Source: Litoribacterium kuwaitense (GTDB taxonomy: Bacteria; Bacillota; Bacilli; Bacillales; DSM-28697). Taken from it: a stretch of DNA of 55,132 bases. A program made the translations under genes and the position numbers. Where the stretch lies: contig NZ_JAALFC010000024.1 of NCBI RefSeq assembly GCF_011058155.1, forward strand, positions 1 through 55,132. Reading direction: 5' to 3'. Positions 40,601 through 49,399 of the stretch are shown piece after piece. Numbering within the stretch: position 1 is the stretch's first letter; each line of letters begins with the position of its first letter. The notes beneath the pieces were generated by a model that saw only the letters and a list, made by a program, of their open reading frames with translations, was not told the origin of the DNA and did not search any database.

Positions 40601-40755
40601 CGTCGGTTCTCCTTTTTTATTTTTTGTAAAGTATTGCGCCGATTGTGATACGATAAAAAGAACATAAATGAAGCTTAATGAATTTCAATGAGCATGAGAA
40701 TGATCGAAGGCGCAGAAGTGCTGTTGATTTGCGCAGTAATACAAGGGGGAAGAAC

Positions 40756-41772
40756 ATGTCTAATTGTGGGGCTTCCATTTCAATGCTATATCCACTGGTG
40801 AAAAGCTTGAAGCAAGGTGGCTATGACCTGAAGCTTTTTTGGTCTGAAGCGGTATTTGATGACCGGCTGCTACAAGATGCTGAGGCGCGAATACCAGAAG
40901 AAGAGCTTGAGCGGCTCATGCAGTTAGCAGCGGATTATACAGAGGATGATTTCTTTGGACTTCGTCAAGGGTGTTTGTTAGACGTCGCTGACATGGGTGC
41001 TGTTGGTTATATGATGATGCATTCAGGAACAGTTCTTGATGCTTTAAAGACGTATCAGCGCTACAATCGAATATTGTGCAGTGGATTTCAGCTAGATTGG
41101 GTTGTGATGGGGGAAGATGTTAAGCTGCGCATGTTTTTTCAAGATGAGAGTAAGCACATGTCGCGACACTGTGCAGAAGATATGGCGAGTGCACTGTATC
41201 AGTTACTTCTTAAAATGACAAATCAAGTCATTCATTTACGTGGCGTTTCTTTTATGCATGCATCTCCTCACGAAGTGAAGCCTTATCAAGACATTTTTGG
41301 ACAGGTGCCACGTTTTCAAGCTTCTGAAAATGCATTAATGTTTTCTAAAAAGATCCTTAATGAACCAATTCTCTATGCGAATGCTAAGCTTAAAGCGACA
41401 TTTGAACAGATCGCAGCCGACGTTTTAAAAAGATTGCTTCAAGGGCAAACCTTTGCTGATCAGGTGACACAATGGATCGCAGCGCGTATGCCGAAACACC
41501 TTCCTACATTGCAGGAGACAGGAGCCGCCTTTCAGCTCAGCACCCGATCATTACAGGTCAAGCTGCAAGCAGAAGGAACGACCTATAATGCGTTGACGGC
41601 GGCACTGCGTAAAGAATCGGCAGTCGAATATTTAAGACGCTCTGAGTACACTGTTGGAGAAATTGCTTATTTACTTCATTATTCTGAGCCAAGCGCCTTC
41701 CAGACTGCTTTTCGTAAATGGATGGGGATAAGCCCTGGGCAGTACCGCGACTTACAGAGAGATCAGAAGTAA
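40756..41772 (+). CDS. AraC family transcriptional regulator
   Basis: This regulator of about 338 residues has an N-terminal arabinose-binding-like domain of the OruR/ArgR-like type over about 200 residues (EEELERLMQLAADYT, then DMGAVGYMMMHSGTVLDAL). A C-terminal double HTH covers about 240-335: LPTLQETGAAFQLSTRSLQVKLQ, then YTVGEIAYLLHYSEPSAFQTAFRKWMGISPGQYR (key parts: VGEIAxxLxYSExSAFxxAFxxWxGxSPxxYR). ATG at 40756 follows AAGGGGGAAG; an earlier in-frame codon at 40678 lacks a site. It is divergent from a quinone reductase gene and probably activates it. Confidence 0.9.
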   Translation: MSNCGASISMLYPLVKSLKQGGYDLKLFWSEAVFDDRLLQDAEARIPEEELERLMQLAADYTEDDFFGLRQGCLLDVADMGAVGYMMMHSGTVLDALKTYQRYNRILCSGFQLDWVVMGEDVKLRMFFQDESKHMSRHCAEDMASALYQLLLKMTNQVIHLRGVSFMHASPHEVKPYQDIFGQVPRFQASENALMFSKKILNEPILYANAKLKATFEQIAADVLKRLLQGQTFADQVTQWIAARMPKHLPTLQETGAAFQLSTRSLQVKLQAEGTTYNALTAALRKESAVEYLRRSEYTVGEIAYLLHYSEPSAFQTAFRKWMGISPGQYRDLQRDQK

Positions 41773-41783
41773 AAAGGGATGAC

Positions 41784-41876
41784 GGTTTCATATGAAACAT
41801 TGGCTAGGTCTAAGCCAGAGGGCAACCTGTGCGAGCTGTTAAATAACGGCAAGCACAGGATTTTTGTGTGGCGAAT
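41784..41876 (+). repeat. Degenerate direct repeat, copy 2
   Basis: This copy has a GTTTCATATGAAACATT palindrome, a variable middle part, then AACCTGTGC...GCACAGG followed by ATTTTTGTG. It copies the order and much of the sequence of 39907-39999 in the same orientation, 1.9 kb away, beyond the quinone reductase/AraC pair. The hairpin here has an imperfect stem but still resembles a terminator for the AraC gene. Confidence 0.6.
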
Positions 41877-41997
41877 CGCATTGTAAATATGTTTCAAGCT
41901 TTTGGGTCAACAACGTTGAACAAAAAGCGATTTGGAGTGGTATCTAAGTGAGTTAGGTGATTCTTAAGGGCTGCTTGATTGCCAGATAGATCGTATT

Positions 41998-42672
41998 TTA
42001 ATATAATTCAGCCGCATTTTTGAACACAATGTTTCGTGATAAGATCACATTTTTACGTGAATGTTTTTTAACAATGACTTTCATTTGTTCCGAATAACCG
42101 ATACAATCTAGAACTATGGTATTGATATCATAGTTTCTGAGTTCATTTGCAGCCGTAATAAGCGATTGTTCATCGAATGCGTATGGAGAGCTTGCTGCAG
42201 GTATCGCTTTAAAACCTGCACTTTTCCATTTCTGTTCAATAGATTTAAATTGTTCTGGTAGAGGTACGATGATACCGATTTGTCCTTTGTTTCTAAAAAT
42301 TCCTTGAGCCACATGGTTTAATAAATAATCTGGATAAATGATTGGAACATCTGAGTGGAAAGGTTTAAATTCGCCTGTACACGCCAAGACAATCAAATTT
42401 ACTTGATCTTGATTAAATTCACTAATGATTTGTTGAATGATGGGAAGGATTTTTTCTTTAGCCATGGTAGCATCAGTACCATCTTTTAGTCTTGAAACAA
42501 GCGTCGTTTGACCAGGTTCAGGCTTTATTTGATCCAGTTTTTCATGAGTAAAATGGTCAAGTACACCACGTTGGATAAATTCAACATTGTGTGGAAAGAA
42601 TTTTTCCACTTCAGGTATTAGATCTGTTCTTGGTGCTTGCCCAATTGTAACGACACCAATTTTTATGCTCAT
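41998..42672 (-). CDS. AroM family protein
   Basis: This 224-residue protein matches the AroM family. The N-terminus is IGVVTIGQAPRTDLIPE, followed by IQRGVLD and the LVSRLKDGT segment. In the second half there are VLACTGEF, a PxxSSPYAF loop and LDCIGYSEQM. The fold is like Asp/Glu racemases, and the two Cys residues (in ACTGEF and DCIGY) are spaced as in that superfamily's catalytic pair, so a racemase-like role is possible. ATG at 42672 follows AAGGAG. It is the second gene after the oligopeptide-binding protein on the minus strand and part of a peptide-use locus. Confidence 0.82.
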   Translation of the reverse strand: MSIKIGVVTIGQAPRTDLIPEVEKFFPHNVEFIQRGVLDHFTHEKLDQIKPEPGQTTLVSRLKDGTDATMAKEKILPIIQQIISEFNQDQVNLIVLACTGEFKPFHSDVPIIYPDYLLNHVAQGIFRNKGQIGIIVPLPEQFKSIEQKWKSAGFKAIPAASSPYAFDEQSLITAANELRNYDINTIVLDCIGYSEQMKVIVKKHSRKNVILSRNIVFKNAAELY

Positions 42673-44350
42673 GGATAGAACTCCTTTTAAATAAAGAGAA
42701 GCAGAATAGGTTTCTGCTTCTCTTGGCTGAATTATTTTCAATTGAAATATTGGCACCATTTGGACTGACAACGTAAATAGATTCGTCAGGGGATAGGTTG
42801 AACCCTTTGACTTTGGTAGTGACACCTGTTGCAATATCGAGGTTATCGAATGCGATTGTTGCATAATCTTCTAAAATTTCTGTGACAGCTTCTTGATATA
42901 ACGCAGCGCGTTCTTCTTGGTCAACTGTTTCTGTTACTGCGCGGTCTAGGAGTTCATCTACTGTACTGTTTTCGTATGCTTTACCATTACCATTAGACCC
43001 GTGTTGACTAGAGTGAAAACGTGGGTTCAGGAAAAAATATGGGTCTGGATACCAGGACCAACCGCCAATGCTCAGTGGCGCGTTATTGTTAGAGATCGTT
43101 TCTGTTAATGTGCCCCATTCAGAGACTTGGATGTTCACATCAACATTTAAATTTTCTTTCATTTGGTTTTGGAAAATTGTCGCATAGTTTGTACGTGATT
43201 CGAGTACATAAAGATCAATTTCAAAGCCACCTGCATATTCCGTCTGATCTAGAATTTCTTTTGCTTCTTCCGGGTTATATTCCGCTTTTACTGACTCAAA
43301 AGATTCATCATAGCCCCAGGAGCCCTTTGGTAGTGGTCCATGCGCAACAGTACCCCCACCCCATTGGTGTACACCTTGGACGATTTCTTCAATATTTGTC
43401 GCTTTGGAAATCGCTTCTCTGACTTTAGGGTTGGCAGTAGGACCTTGTTGGTAATTCATATCGAGATAAGTGATGGATAGACCAGGAGTGGATAATAACT
43501 CCAGATTTTCATCCTTTTTAATAACCTCTCTATTCTGCCCTTTGATATGTGTAGCGATGTCAATGTCACCGGAACGTAAAGCATTTGTCCTCATCGACGG
43601 GTCAGTAATGAATTTGTAAGTGACTCCATCAAGGTGAGGTTCTTCACCCCAATAGTTGTCATGCTTTACTAAGTCCACTTGCTGGTCAGTTTGCCAATTT
43701 TCCAGCATAAATGGGCCTGTACCAACTAAATGAGCACCAAATTGATCTCCCCAACCTTCCACTTCTTCTTTTGGAATAATGATATTACCTTGGTCGGTCA
43801 ACATAGCTAGTAAGGCGGAATTTGGTTCCTCTAGGTGGATTTTGACTTCAAATTCAGACGTCACTTCCACACTTTCAACACCAGCTAATCGGTTTTGTGC
43901 TGAATTATTAACTGAACGCTCTAAGCTGAATTTCACGTCTTCAGCAGTCATTTGTCTTCCGTCTTGATATTCTCCTGGTTGGAAGTAAACATCATCTCTC
44001 AACTTGAATGTGTAGGACATCATATCATCGGCAGCTTCCCACTCAGTGGCTAATGAAGGTATGAAGCTTTGTAAATCTTGATCATAGACAATTAAAGTGT
44101 CTGCAATCGAGCGCATGATTTGTCCTTCATAAACCCCTGTATACAGAGAGGGATCTAACGTTGCTGCATTGGATGATAACCCAATATTCAATATGCCACC
44201 GCTCTCAGTATTTTCGCCTTCGGCAGCTTCTTTGCGATCTGTTTGGTTGGCTGTTTGAGAATCATCTCCTGAAGAGCACGCTGCTAGTACCATTGAAACT
44301 ACACCGAAAATTGCAACGAATAAAGCCAACTTACGATAACGCTTTAGCAT
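42611..44350 (-). CDS. Oligopeptide/dipeptide ABC transporter substrate-binding lipoprotein
   Basis: This is a family 5 extracellular solute-binding protein with a signal peptide and lipobox LAAC. Recognisable parts are LNIGLSSNAATLDPSLYTGVYE near the mature N-terminus (key parts: LDP and the ligand-cleft start), RDDVYFQPGE, VKFSLERSV and VREAISKATN, all typical of DppA/OppA proteins. The frame runs on unusually far: beyond the expected end near PNGANISIE it continues through a hairpin (AGAAGCAGAA/TTCTGCTTCT on either strand, about 42698-42722) and 62 bp into aroM. A lost stop codon is likely. Confidence 0.9.
   Translation of the reverse strand: MLKRYRKLALFVAIFGVVSMVLAACSSGDDSQTANQTDRKEAAEGENTESGGILNIGLSSNAATLDPSLYTGVYEGQIMRSIADTLIVYDQDLQSFIPSLATEWEAADDMMSYTFKLRDDVYFQPGEYQDGRQMTAEDVKFSLERSVNNSAQNRLAGVESVEVTSEFEVKIHLEEPNSALLAMLTDQGNIIIPKEEVEGWGDQFGAHLVGTGPFMLENWQTDQQVDLVKHDNYWGEEPHLDGVTYKFITDPSMRTNALRSGDIDIATHIKGQNREVIKKDENLELLSTPGLSITYLDMNYQQGPTANPKVREAISKATNIEEIVQGVHQWGGGTVAHGPLPKGSWGYDESFESVKAEYNPEEAKEILDQTEYAGGFEIDLYVLESRTNYATIFQNQMKENLNVDVNIQVSEWGTLTETISNNNAPLSIGGWSWYPDPYFFLNPRFHSSQHGSNGNGKAYENSTVDELLDRAVTETVDQEERAALYQEAVTEILEDYATIAFDNLDIATGVTTKVKGFNLSPDESIYVVSPNGANISIENNSAKRSRNLFCFSLFKRSSIHEHKNWCRYNWASTKNRSNT
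42696..42724 (-). terminator. Hairpin between the binding protein and aroM
   Basis: On the minus strand AAGAGAAGCAGAA pairs with TTCTGCTTCTCTT around a short loop and is followed by TATTT. It would end or attenuate the binding-protein transcript before aroM. It is now inside the extended reading frame of the binding protein, which supports a lost stop codon. Confidence 0.6.
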
Positions 44351-44371
44351 GAAAATTCCCCCCTTTTAATT

Positions 44372-44410
44372 GATTCATATACTGAAACGAAGATTCAAAT
44401 AATGAATTAT
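44372..44410. promoter_or_regulatory. Two tandem 13-bp boxes upstream of the binding-protein gene
   Basis: TTCATATACTGAA at 44374-44386 and TTCAAATAATGAA at 44394-44406 are inverted repeats (TTCA/TGAA arms, 5-nt spacer) with starts exactly 20 bp apart. They lie 23 bp upstream of the minus-strand start. A similar pair is found at 44529. IclR-family regulators bind such paired palindromes; the IclR gene is at 50744. Confidence 0.6.
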
Positions 44411-44526
44411 AAATCAATTTACACAAAAACGCCTTGATTGTAAATAGTATTAAAAAAAAAACAAAAACTTTGCGATTTTTAAAATAAGCCATTTACACGA
44501 GAGTGGAAGGGTGGTAATGTTCAATT

Positions 44527-44563
44527 AATTCAAATACTAAAACGGTAGTTCAAATACTGAATC
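44527..44563. promoter_or_regulatory. Two tandem 13-bp boxes upstream of the permease gene
   Basis: TTCAAATACTAAA at 44529-44541 and TTCAAATACTGAA at 44549-44561 repeat the boxes at 44374 with the same 20-bp step. They lie 2 bp upstream of the AAGGAGGGG ribosome binding site of the permease gene at 44577. Between the two pairs (44411-44526) lies an AT-rich region that should contain both divergent promoters. Confidence 0.6.
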
Positions 44564-44576
44564 AAGGAGGGGTTTT

Positions 44577-45542
44577 TTGAGGGGCTTTTTATTTAAGAGA
44601 ATATTACAGTTAATCCCAACATTATTAATTGTTGCGGCGATTGTATTTCTCATCACTCGCATTTTACCGGGAAATCCAGCTGCTGTAATGCTGGGCCCTC
44701 AAGCTAGTGCGCAAGATATAGCTGAATTTTCTGAAAAGTTAGGATTGAATGATCCGCTTTATCAGCAATTTTTTGAATATGTCATCCGTTTAATTACATT
44801 AGACTTCGGAAATTCGCTTTCTTATAATCAACCGGTTGTCAATTTGATTCTAGAACGTTTCCCAAATACGATCATCTTGGCAATCAGTGCGATATTAATC
44901 GCTGTGACCATCGGAGTGCCCGCAGGGATTATTGCTGCGAGAAACCAGAATAATATTATTGATTATTCCGTTACAACCTTATCTTTAATCGGTGTTTCAA
45001 TGCCAATTTTTTGGTTAGGTATCATGTTAGTCCTCTATTTCAGCGTTAACTTGGGATGGCTTCCTGCCACAGGGATGGGGTCACTAGAAGAAGGTTTTGG
45101 AGATTTCCTCAGCCATCTGGTATTACCTAGTCTTGCCTTAGCCACAATCCCTACAGCACAATTTTCAAGGGTCATTCGTTCCAGTATGTTGGAAACCATT
45201 TCCCAGGACTATATTAAAACCGCTCGTTCAAAAGGCTTAAAAGAATCTATCGTCATCTATAAGCACGCTTTTAAAAATGCTTTGACTCCTTTATTGACGG
45301 TCATGGGGTTGCAATTTTCTATGTTATTAGGCGGAGCAGTATTGACAGAGACGATTTTTAGCTGGCCTGGAATGGGATTGTTAATTATTGATGCCATTGA
45401 AAAACGGGATTTTGTCGTTGTACAGAGCACAGTCATTTTTATTGCGTTTATTTACGTAGTGATTAACTTGATTGTTGATGTACTTTACAAAGTCGTTAAT
45501 CCCAAAGTCAATCTTGGCAGCGATGGCGGGGGTGAAAACTAG
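44577..45542 (+). CDS. Peptide ABC transporter permease (DppB-type)
   Basis: This 321-residue permease has six hydrophobic segments. RILQLIPTLLIVAAIVFLITRILPGNPA at the start holds the RxLPGxPA motif of DppB/OppB proteins. SLALATIPTAQFSRVIRSSMLETISQDYIKTARSKGL contains the EAA-like loop (key parts: YIKTARSKGL). The start is TTG at 44577, 5 nt after AAGGAGG. It is the first gene of the plus-strand operon, divergent from its own binding protein. The second permease follows after 2 bp. Confidence 0.92.
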   Translation: MRGFLFKRILQLIPTLLIVAAIVFLITRILPGNPAAVMLGPQASAQDIAEFSEKLGLNDPLYQQFFEYVIRLITLDFGNSLSYNQPVVNLILERFPNTIILAISAILIAVTIGVPAGIIAARNQNNIIDYSVTTLSLIGVSMPIFWLGIMLVLYFSVNLGWLPATGMGSLEEGFGDFLSHLVLPSLALATIPTAQFSRVIRSSMLETISQDYIKTARSKGLKESIVIYKHAFKNALTPLLTVMGLQFSMLLGGAVLTETIFSWPGMGLLIIDAIEKRDFVVVQSTVIFIAFIYVVINLIVDVLYKVVNPKVNLGSDGGGEN

Positions 45543-45544
45543 GA

Positions 45545-46438
45545 ATGAGTACAATGGAAGAGATGGAACAAGCGAAAGAGCTTCAATATCAAAAAGCTAA
45601 AAAAGAGCAATCTTTTATCCGGAAATTATTGCGTAATAGATTTGCTGCACTAGGTTTATTTGTCATCTTGCTTTTATTGATCGTAGCGTCATTCGCACCG
45701 TTTATTGCCACGCATCCTCCAAATCAAATGGAAGTAGGGAATACTTTGTTGGGTCCTGGTGAAGCGGGACATCTTCTAGGGACGGACAGCTATGGACGTG
45801 ATATCTTTAGTCGTATTGTTTACGGAGCGCGTATATCCTTAATCGTTGGGATTTCTGCAGTATTGTTCGGCGCTATTTTCGGCTCCCTTCTAGGGTTGAT
45901 TTCCGGGTATTTTGGAGGCAAAACGGATACGGTCATCATGAGATTCATTGACGGTATGATGGCATTTCCTTTCATATTGCTTGCCATTGTTTTAATGACT
46001 GTATTAGGTCAAGGCCTAGTCAACGTCATTATCGCTATTGGAATTTCTAACATTCCCGGATTTGCTAGGGTTTTTAGAGGGCAGGTATTAAGCGTAAAAG
46101 AATCAGAATATATAGAAGTCACCCGGTCATTAGGTGCTAAACATGGAAGGATTTTGTTTAGGCATATTGTTCCTAATAGCGTAGCTCCATTGATCGTTTA
46201 TGCAACGATGGGCGTTGCCGGAGCGATTATATCTGAAGCGTCCTTGAGCTTTTTAGGATTAGGTGTTCAGCCTCCTACAGCTTCCTGGGGGAGCATGTTG
46301 CAAGAAGGTAAAAATTATCTTGTTTTAAGCCCGGAACTCGCAACTTTCTCAGGATTGGCAATATTGATTACAGTGCTTGGTATCAACTTATTCGGTGACG
46401 GGTTAAGAGATGCTCTAGACCCTAAGATGAAGTTATAG
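45545..46438 (+). CDS. Peptide ABC transporter permease (DppC-type)
   Basis: This 297-residue permease starts with a charged cytoplasmic N-terminus and one helix (FAALGLFVILLLLIVASFA). It then has the DppC signature LGTDSYGRDIFSRIVYGARISL (key parts: LGTDxxGRDxxSR). The EAA loop is SEYIEVTRSLGAKHGRILFRHIVPN, and SFLGLGVQPPTASWG near the C-terminus is also typical. It pairs with the DppB-type protein to form the peptide channel. Confidence 0.93.
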   Translation: MSTMEEMEQAKELQYQKAKKEQSFIRKLLRNRFAALGLFVILLLLIVASFAPFIATHPPNQMEVGNTLLGPGEAGHLLGTDSYGRDIFSRIVYGARISLIVGISAVLFGAIFGSLLGLISGYFGGKTDTVIMRFIDGMMAFPFILLAIVLMTVLGQGLVNVIIAIGISNIPGFARVFRGQVLSVKESEYIEVTRSLGAKHGRILFRHIVPNSVAPLIVYATMGVAGAIISEASLSFLGLGVQPPTASWGSMLQEGKNYLVLSPELATFSGLAILITVLGINLFGDGLRDALDPKMKL

Positions 46439-46454
46439 CGGGGGTGATGAACGT

Positions 46455-47486
46455 ATGACAGAAACGCTTTTAAGTGTAAAAGATTTAAAAGTCGAATTTA
46501 AGTCAGGGTCGATTATTACAAAAGCTGTAAATGGTGTGAGTTTTGACCTGGCTGAGAATGAAAATATCGGAATTGTAGGGGAATCGGGTTCTGGAAAGAG
46601 TGTTACAGCTACTTCTCTTCTTCGTCTAATTCCTGATCCACCTGGAAAAATCACAGGTGGTGAGGTCAATTTTAAAGATAAGGACTTATTAAAGCTTAAA
46701 AAAAATGAAATGAGGAAAATTCGGGGGAAGGAAATTTCAATGATTTTCCAAGATCCTTCGACAAGTTTAAACCCTGTGTTTACCGTTGGGGACCAGCTCA
46801 TAGAATCGATTCGGACACATAATAAATTATCAAAAAAAGAAGCAAAGAAGAAGGCTGTGGAGATGCTGGATTTAGTAGGAATTCCAGCTCCTGAAAAAAG
46901 GATCGATATGTATCCCCATGAATTTTCGGGAGGAATGCGCCAAAGGGTAATGATCGCGATTGCATTATCTTGTGATCCTAAATTACTGATCGCGGATGAA
47001 CCGACAACTGCATTAGATGTAACTGTCCAAGCACAAATATTAAATTTGATGAAAAAATTACAAGAAGAACGCAATATGTCTATCATCATGATCACCCATG
47101 ATCTAGGCGTTGTATGGGAAACATGCGACAAAATTCTCGTCATGTATGCTGGTAGAGTTGTAGAGTCCGGAACAGTAGAAGAGATTTATAAAGTTCCGCT
47201 TCACCCTTATACATGGGGTTTATTAGATTCCCAAATTACAGAATCTCAGGATAATTTTTCTCCACTATCCACTATTCCAGGGAGCCCGCCTGATTTAAGT
47301 TTTGAAATTACAGGGTGTCCATTTGCCGATCGGTGTCCCTACGCACAAGACATCTGTTATGAGAAAACTCCAGCGTTGACTGAACCTGCTGCAGGACATG
47401 CGGTTGCCTGTCATTTTCAAACGATCGATCAGACATTGGAGCGAAGGGAGGAAGCATACGTTGCAGGAGGCACTGTTAGAAGTTAA
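46455..47486 (+). CDS. Peptide ABC transporter ATP-binding protein (DppD-type)
   Basis: This 343-residue ABC ATPase has Walker A GESGSGKS at about residues 41-48, Q-loop FQDPSTSLNPV, signature motif FSGGMRQRV, Walker B LLIADEPTTALDV and an H-loop in ITHDLGV. The C-terminal 70 residues include the cysteine-containing oligopeptide/dipeptide tail (GCPFADRCPYAQDIC), which often carries an iron-sulfur cluster in this family. It energises import through the two preceding permeases. Confidence 0.95.
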   Translation: MTETLLSVKDLKVEFKSGSIITKAVNGVSFDLAENENIGIVGESGSGKSVTATSLLRLIPDPPGKITGGEVNFKDKDLLKLKKNEMRKIRGKEISMIFQDPSTSLNPVFTVGDQLIESIRTHNKLSKKEAKKKAVEMLDLVGIPAPEKRIDMYPHEFSGGMRQRVMIAIALSCDPKLLIADEPTTALDVTVQAQILNLMKKLQEERNMSIIMITHDLGVVWETCDKILVMYAGRVVESGTVEEIYKVPLHPYTWGLLDSQITESQDNFSPLSTIPGSPPDLSFEITGCPFADRCPYAQDICYEKTPALTEPAAGHAVACHFQTIDQTLERREEAYVAGGTVRS

Positions 47487-48432
47487 AGATTTAAAGAAGC
47501 ATTTTCCAGTGAAAAATGACATTCCCTTTAAAAAGTCGACCCAAAGTGTGAAGGCAGTAGACGGGGTGAATTTTAACGTATTCCCTGGTGAAACTTTAGG
47601 TGTTGTAGGGGAATCAGGTTGTGGTAAATCCACGATGGCACGGCTTGTTAATCAGTTGATCAAACCATCTGGCGGAACCGTCAATTTTAAAAATGAAAAC
47701 CTAATTGGAATGAATGCAAAGACACTACGCAAAACTCGAAAGAAAATTCAAATGATCTTCCAAGATCCATATGCTTCTCTTGATCCACGTATAAAAATAG
47801 GGGAATTAATAGCTGAGCCCTTGGTGATTCATAAGGTAGGTAATGAAAAAAGCAGGAGAAAACGGGTGGAGGAATTACTGGAAATTGTCGGGCTCAATAA
47901 GAGATTTGCAGATCGATTCCCTCACGAGTTTTCAGGAGGACAAAGGCAGCGTATCAATATTGCCAGAGCTTTGACTTTGAACCCTGAACTTGTCATATGT
48001 GATGAACCTGTATCGGCTTTAGATGTTTCTGTCCAAGCGCAAGTCATCAACCTTTTAAAAAAATTACAAACAGAATTTAATTTAACGTACATCTTTATCT
48101 CGCACGATTTGAATGTTGTCCGTTACATGTGTGATCGCATTGCAGTGATGTATTTAGGAAAAATTGTTGAAGTCGGTTCCTTTGAAGAAATCTATTCCAA
48201 TCCTCAGCATCCATACACAAAGGCGTTATTTTCAGCCATTCCTAAAGAGAGTCCTTTTGAAGAGAAAGAACGGATCATTTTAGAAGGTACAGTGCCTAGC
48301 CCATTAGATCCACCGTCTGGCTGCAGGTTTCATGAACGGTGCCCGGTGGCGATCGAAATTTGTAAAACAAAAGAACCCAAAGTTATAACATCAAATCTTG
48401 AACACCAGGCATCTTGCCATTTGGTTGACTAA
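47461..48432 (+). CDS. Peptide ABC transporter ATP-binding protein (DppF/OppF-type)
   Basis: This ABC ATPase of about 323 residues has Walker A GESGCGKS, Q-loop FQDPYASLDPR, signature FSGGQRQRI, Walker B ICDEPVSALDV and the H-loop in ISHDLNV. The C-terminal tail is GCRFHERCPVAIEIC. The frame is open from 47398, but TTG at 47461 follows AGGGAGG by about 9 nt and gives the normal family start (LLEVKDLKKHFPV). It overlaps the DppD gene by 26 bp, so the pair is translationally coupled. Confidence 0.94.
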   Translation: MQEALLEVKDLKKHFPVKNDIPFKKSTQSVKAVDGVNFNVFPGETLGVVGESGCGKSTMARLVNQLIKPSGGTVNFKNENLIGMNAKTLRKTRKKIQMIFQDPYASLDPRIKIGELIAEPLVIHKVGNEKSRRKRVEELLEIVGLNKRFADRFPHEFSGGQRQRINIARALTLNPELVICDEPVSALDVSVQAQVINLLKKLQTEFNLTYIFISHDLNVVRYMCDRIAVMYLGKIVEVGSFEEIYSNPQHPYTKALFSAIPKESPFEEKERIILEGTVPSPLDPPSGCRFHERCPVAIEICKTKEPKVITSNLEHQASCHLVD

Positions 48433-48448
48433 TATTGGAGGTATGACA

Positions 48449-49399
48449 ATGTCAATGAAACACGTTATGGACATATATGAATTGATGGATGACATCGCAG
48501 TCACAGGAGAAACCATTAAACAATACTTATCACGTATCAGTGAAAATGGACAAATTGAAGTTCATACAATTGAAGGTGAAAAAGGGAAGACTGACTTTAT
48601 TAAAGTGACGATTCCAGGTAAAAACGGTAAATCCCAAGGAGGGAATGCTCCTACGCTAGGAATTATCGGGCGATTAGGTGGTATTGGAGCACGACCGGAA
48701 ATGACCGGATTCGTTTCAGACGGTGATGGCGCATTATCCAGTATGGCAGCAGCAGCAAAATTACTAGATATGACAAATAAGGGAGATCAGTTAAGCGGAG
48801 ATGTTATCTTAACGACACATATATGTCCGAACGCTCCAACTCAAGAACATGAACCCGTGCCATTTATGGATTCCCCGGTTGATATTTTGACTATGAATAA
48901 ATACGAAGTGGCTAAAGAGATGGACGCCATTCTCTCTATTGACACGACAAAAGGTAATAACATTATCAACCACCGCGGTTTTGCGATTACCCCGACTGTA
49001 AAAGAAGGTTATATTTTAAAAGTCAGTGACGACTTACTTTATGTATACACACAATCAGTCGGAAAACTACCAGTCACCATGCCGATTACAACTCAAGATA
49101 TTACACCTTATGGGAATGATGTTTACCATATAAATAGTATTCTTCAGCCTTCGGTAGCCACCGATAAGCCAGTCGTCGGCGTGGCGGTTACAACAGAGAC
49201 AGCAGTTGCAGGATGTGGAACTGGGGCGAGTCGTGTCACAGATATTGAAGAAGTGGTTCGTTACTGTATTGAAGTGGCCAAGGTTTATGGACAATCAAAA
49301 TGTCACTTCTACAACGAAGAAGAATTCAACCACTTGGAAAATCTATATGGGAAGATGACACACTTGCAATCATTAGGGAAACAAGGAGAATTGGTATGA
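48449..49399 (+). CDS. DUF1177 family protein
   Basis: This 316-residue cytoplasmic protein matches DUF1177. Its key segments are MKHVMDIYELMDDIAVTGE near the start, GIIGRLGGIGARPEMTGFVSDGDGALSS (key parts: GRLGGIGARPxxxGxVSDGDGA), THICPNAPTQEHEPVPFM (His, Cys and paired acidic residues that could bind a metal), then a C-terminal CGTGASRVTDIEEVVRYC. ATG at 48449 is 6 nt after GGAGGT. It sits between peptide-transporter ATPases and an M20 peptidase, so hydrolysis or modification of an imported peptide is likely, but no activity is established. Confidence 0.88.
   Translation: MSMKHVMDIYELMDDIAVTGETIKQYLSRISENGQIEVHTIEGEKGKTDFIKVTIPGKNGKSQGGNAPTLGIIGRLGGIGARPEMTGFVSDGDGALSSMAAAAKLLDMTNKGDQLSGDVILTTHICPNAPTQEHEPVPFMDSPVDILTMNKYEVAKEMDAILSIDTTKGNNIINHRGFAITPTVKEGYILKVSDDLLYVYTQSVGKLPVTMPITTQDITPYGNDVYHINSILQPSVATDKPVVGVAVTTETAVAGCGTGASRVTDIEEVVRYCIEVAKVYGQSKCHFYNEEEFNHLENLYGKMTHLQSLGKQGELV

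Noticed and set aside
41784-41800. GTTTCATATGAAAC as another parS site
   Set aside because: The central CACGTG is CATATG, two changes from consensus; it is better explained as part of the degenerate repeat.
46433-47143. 236-codon minus-strand frame inside the DppD gene
   Set aside because: It is the mirror of a strongly conserved ABC ATPase with complete motifs; the serine-rich translation is typical of antisense frames.
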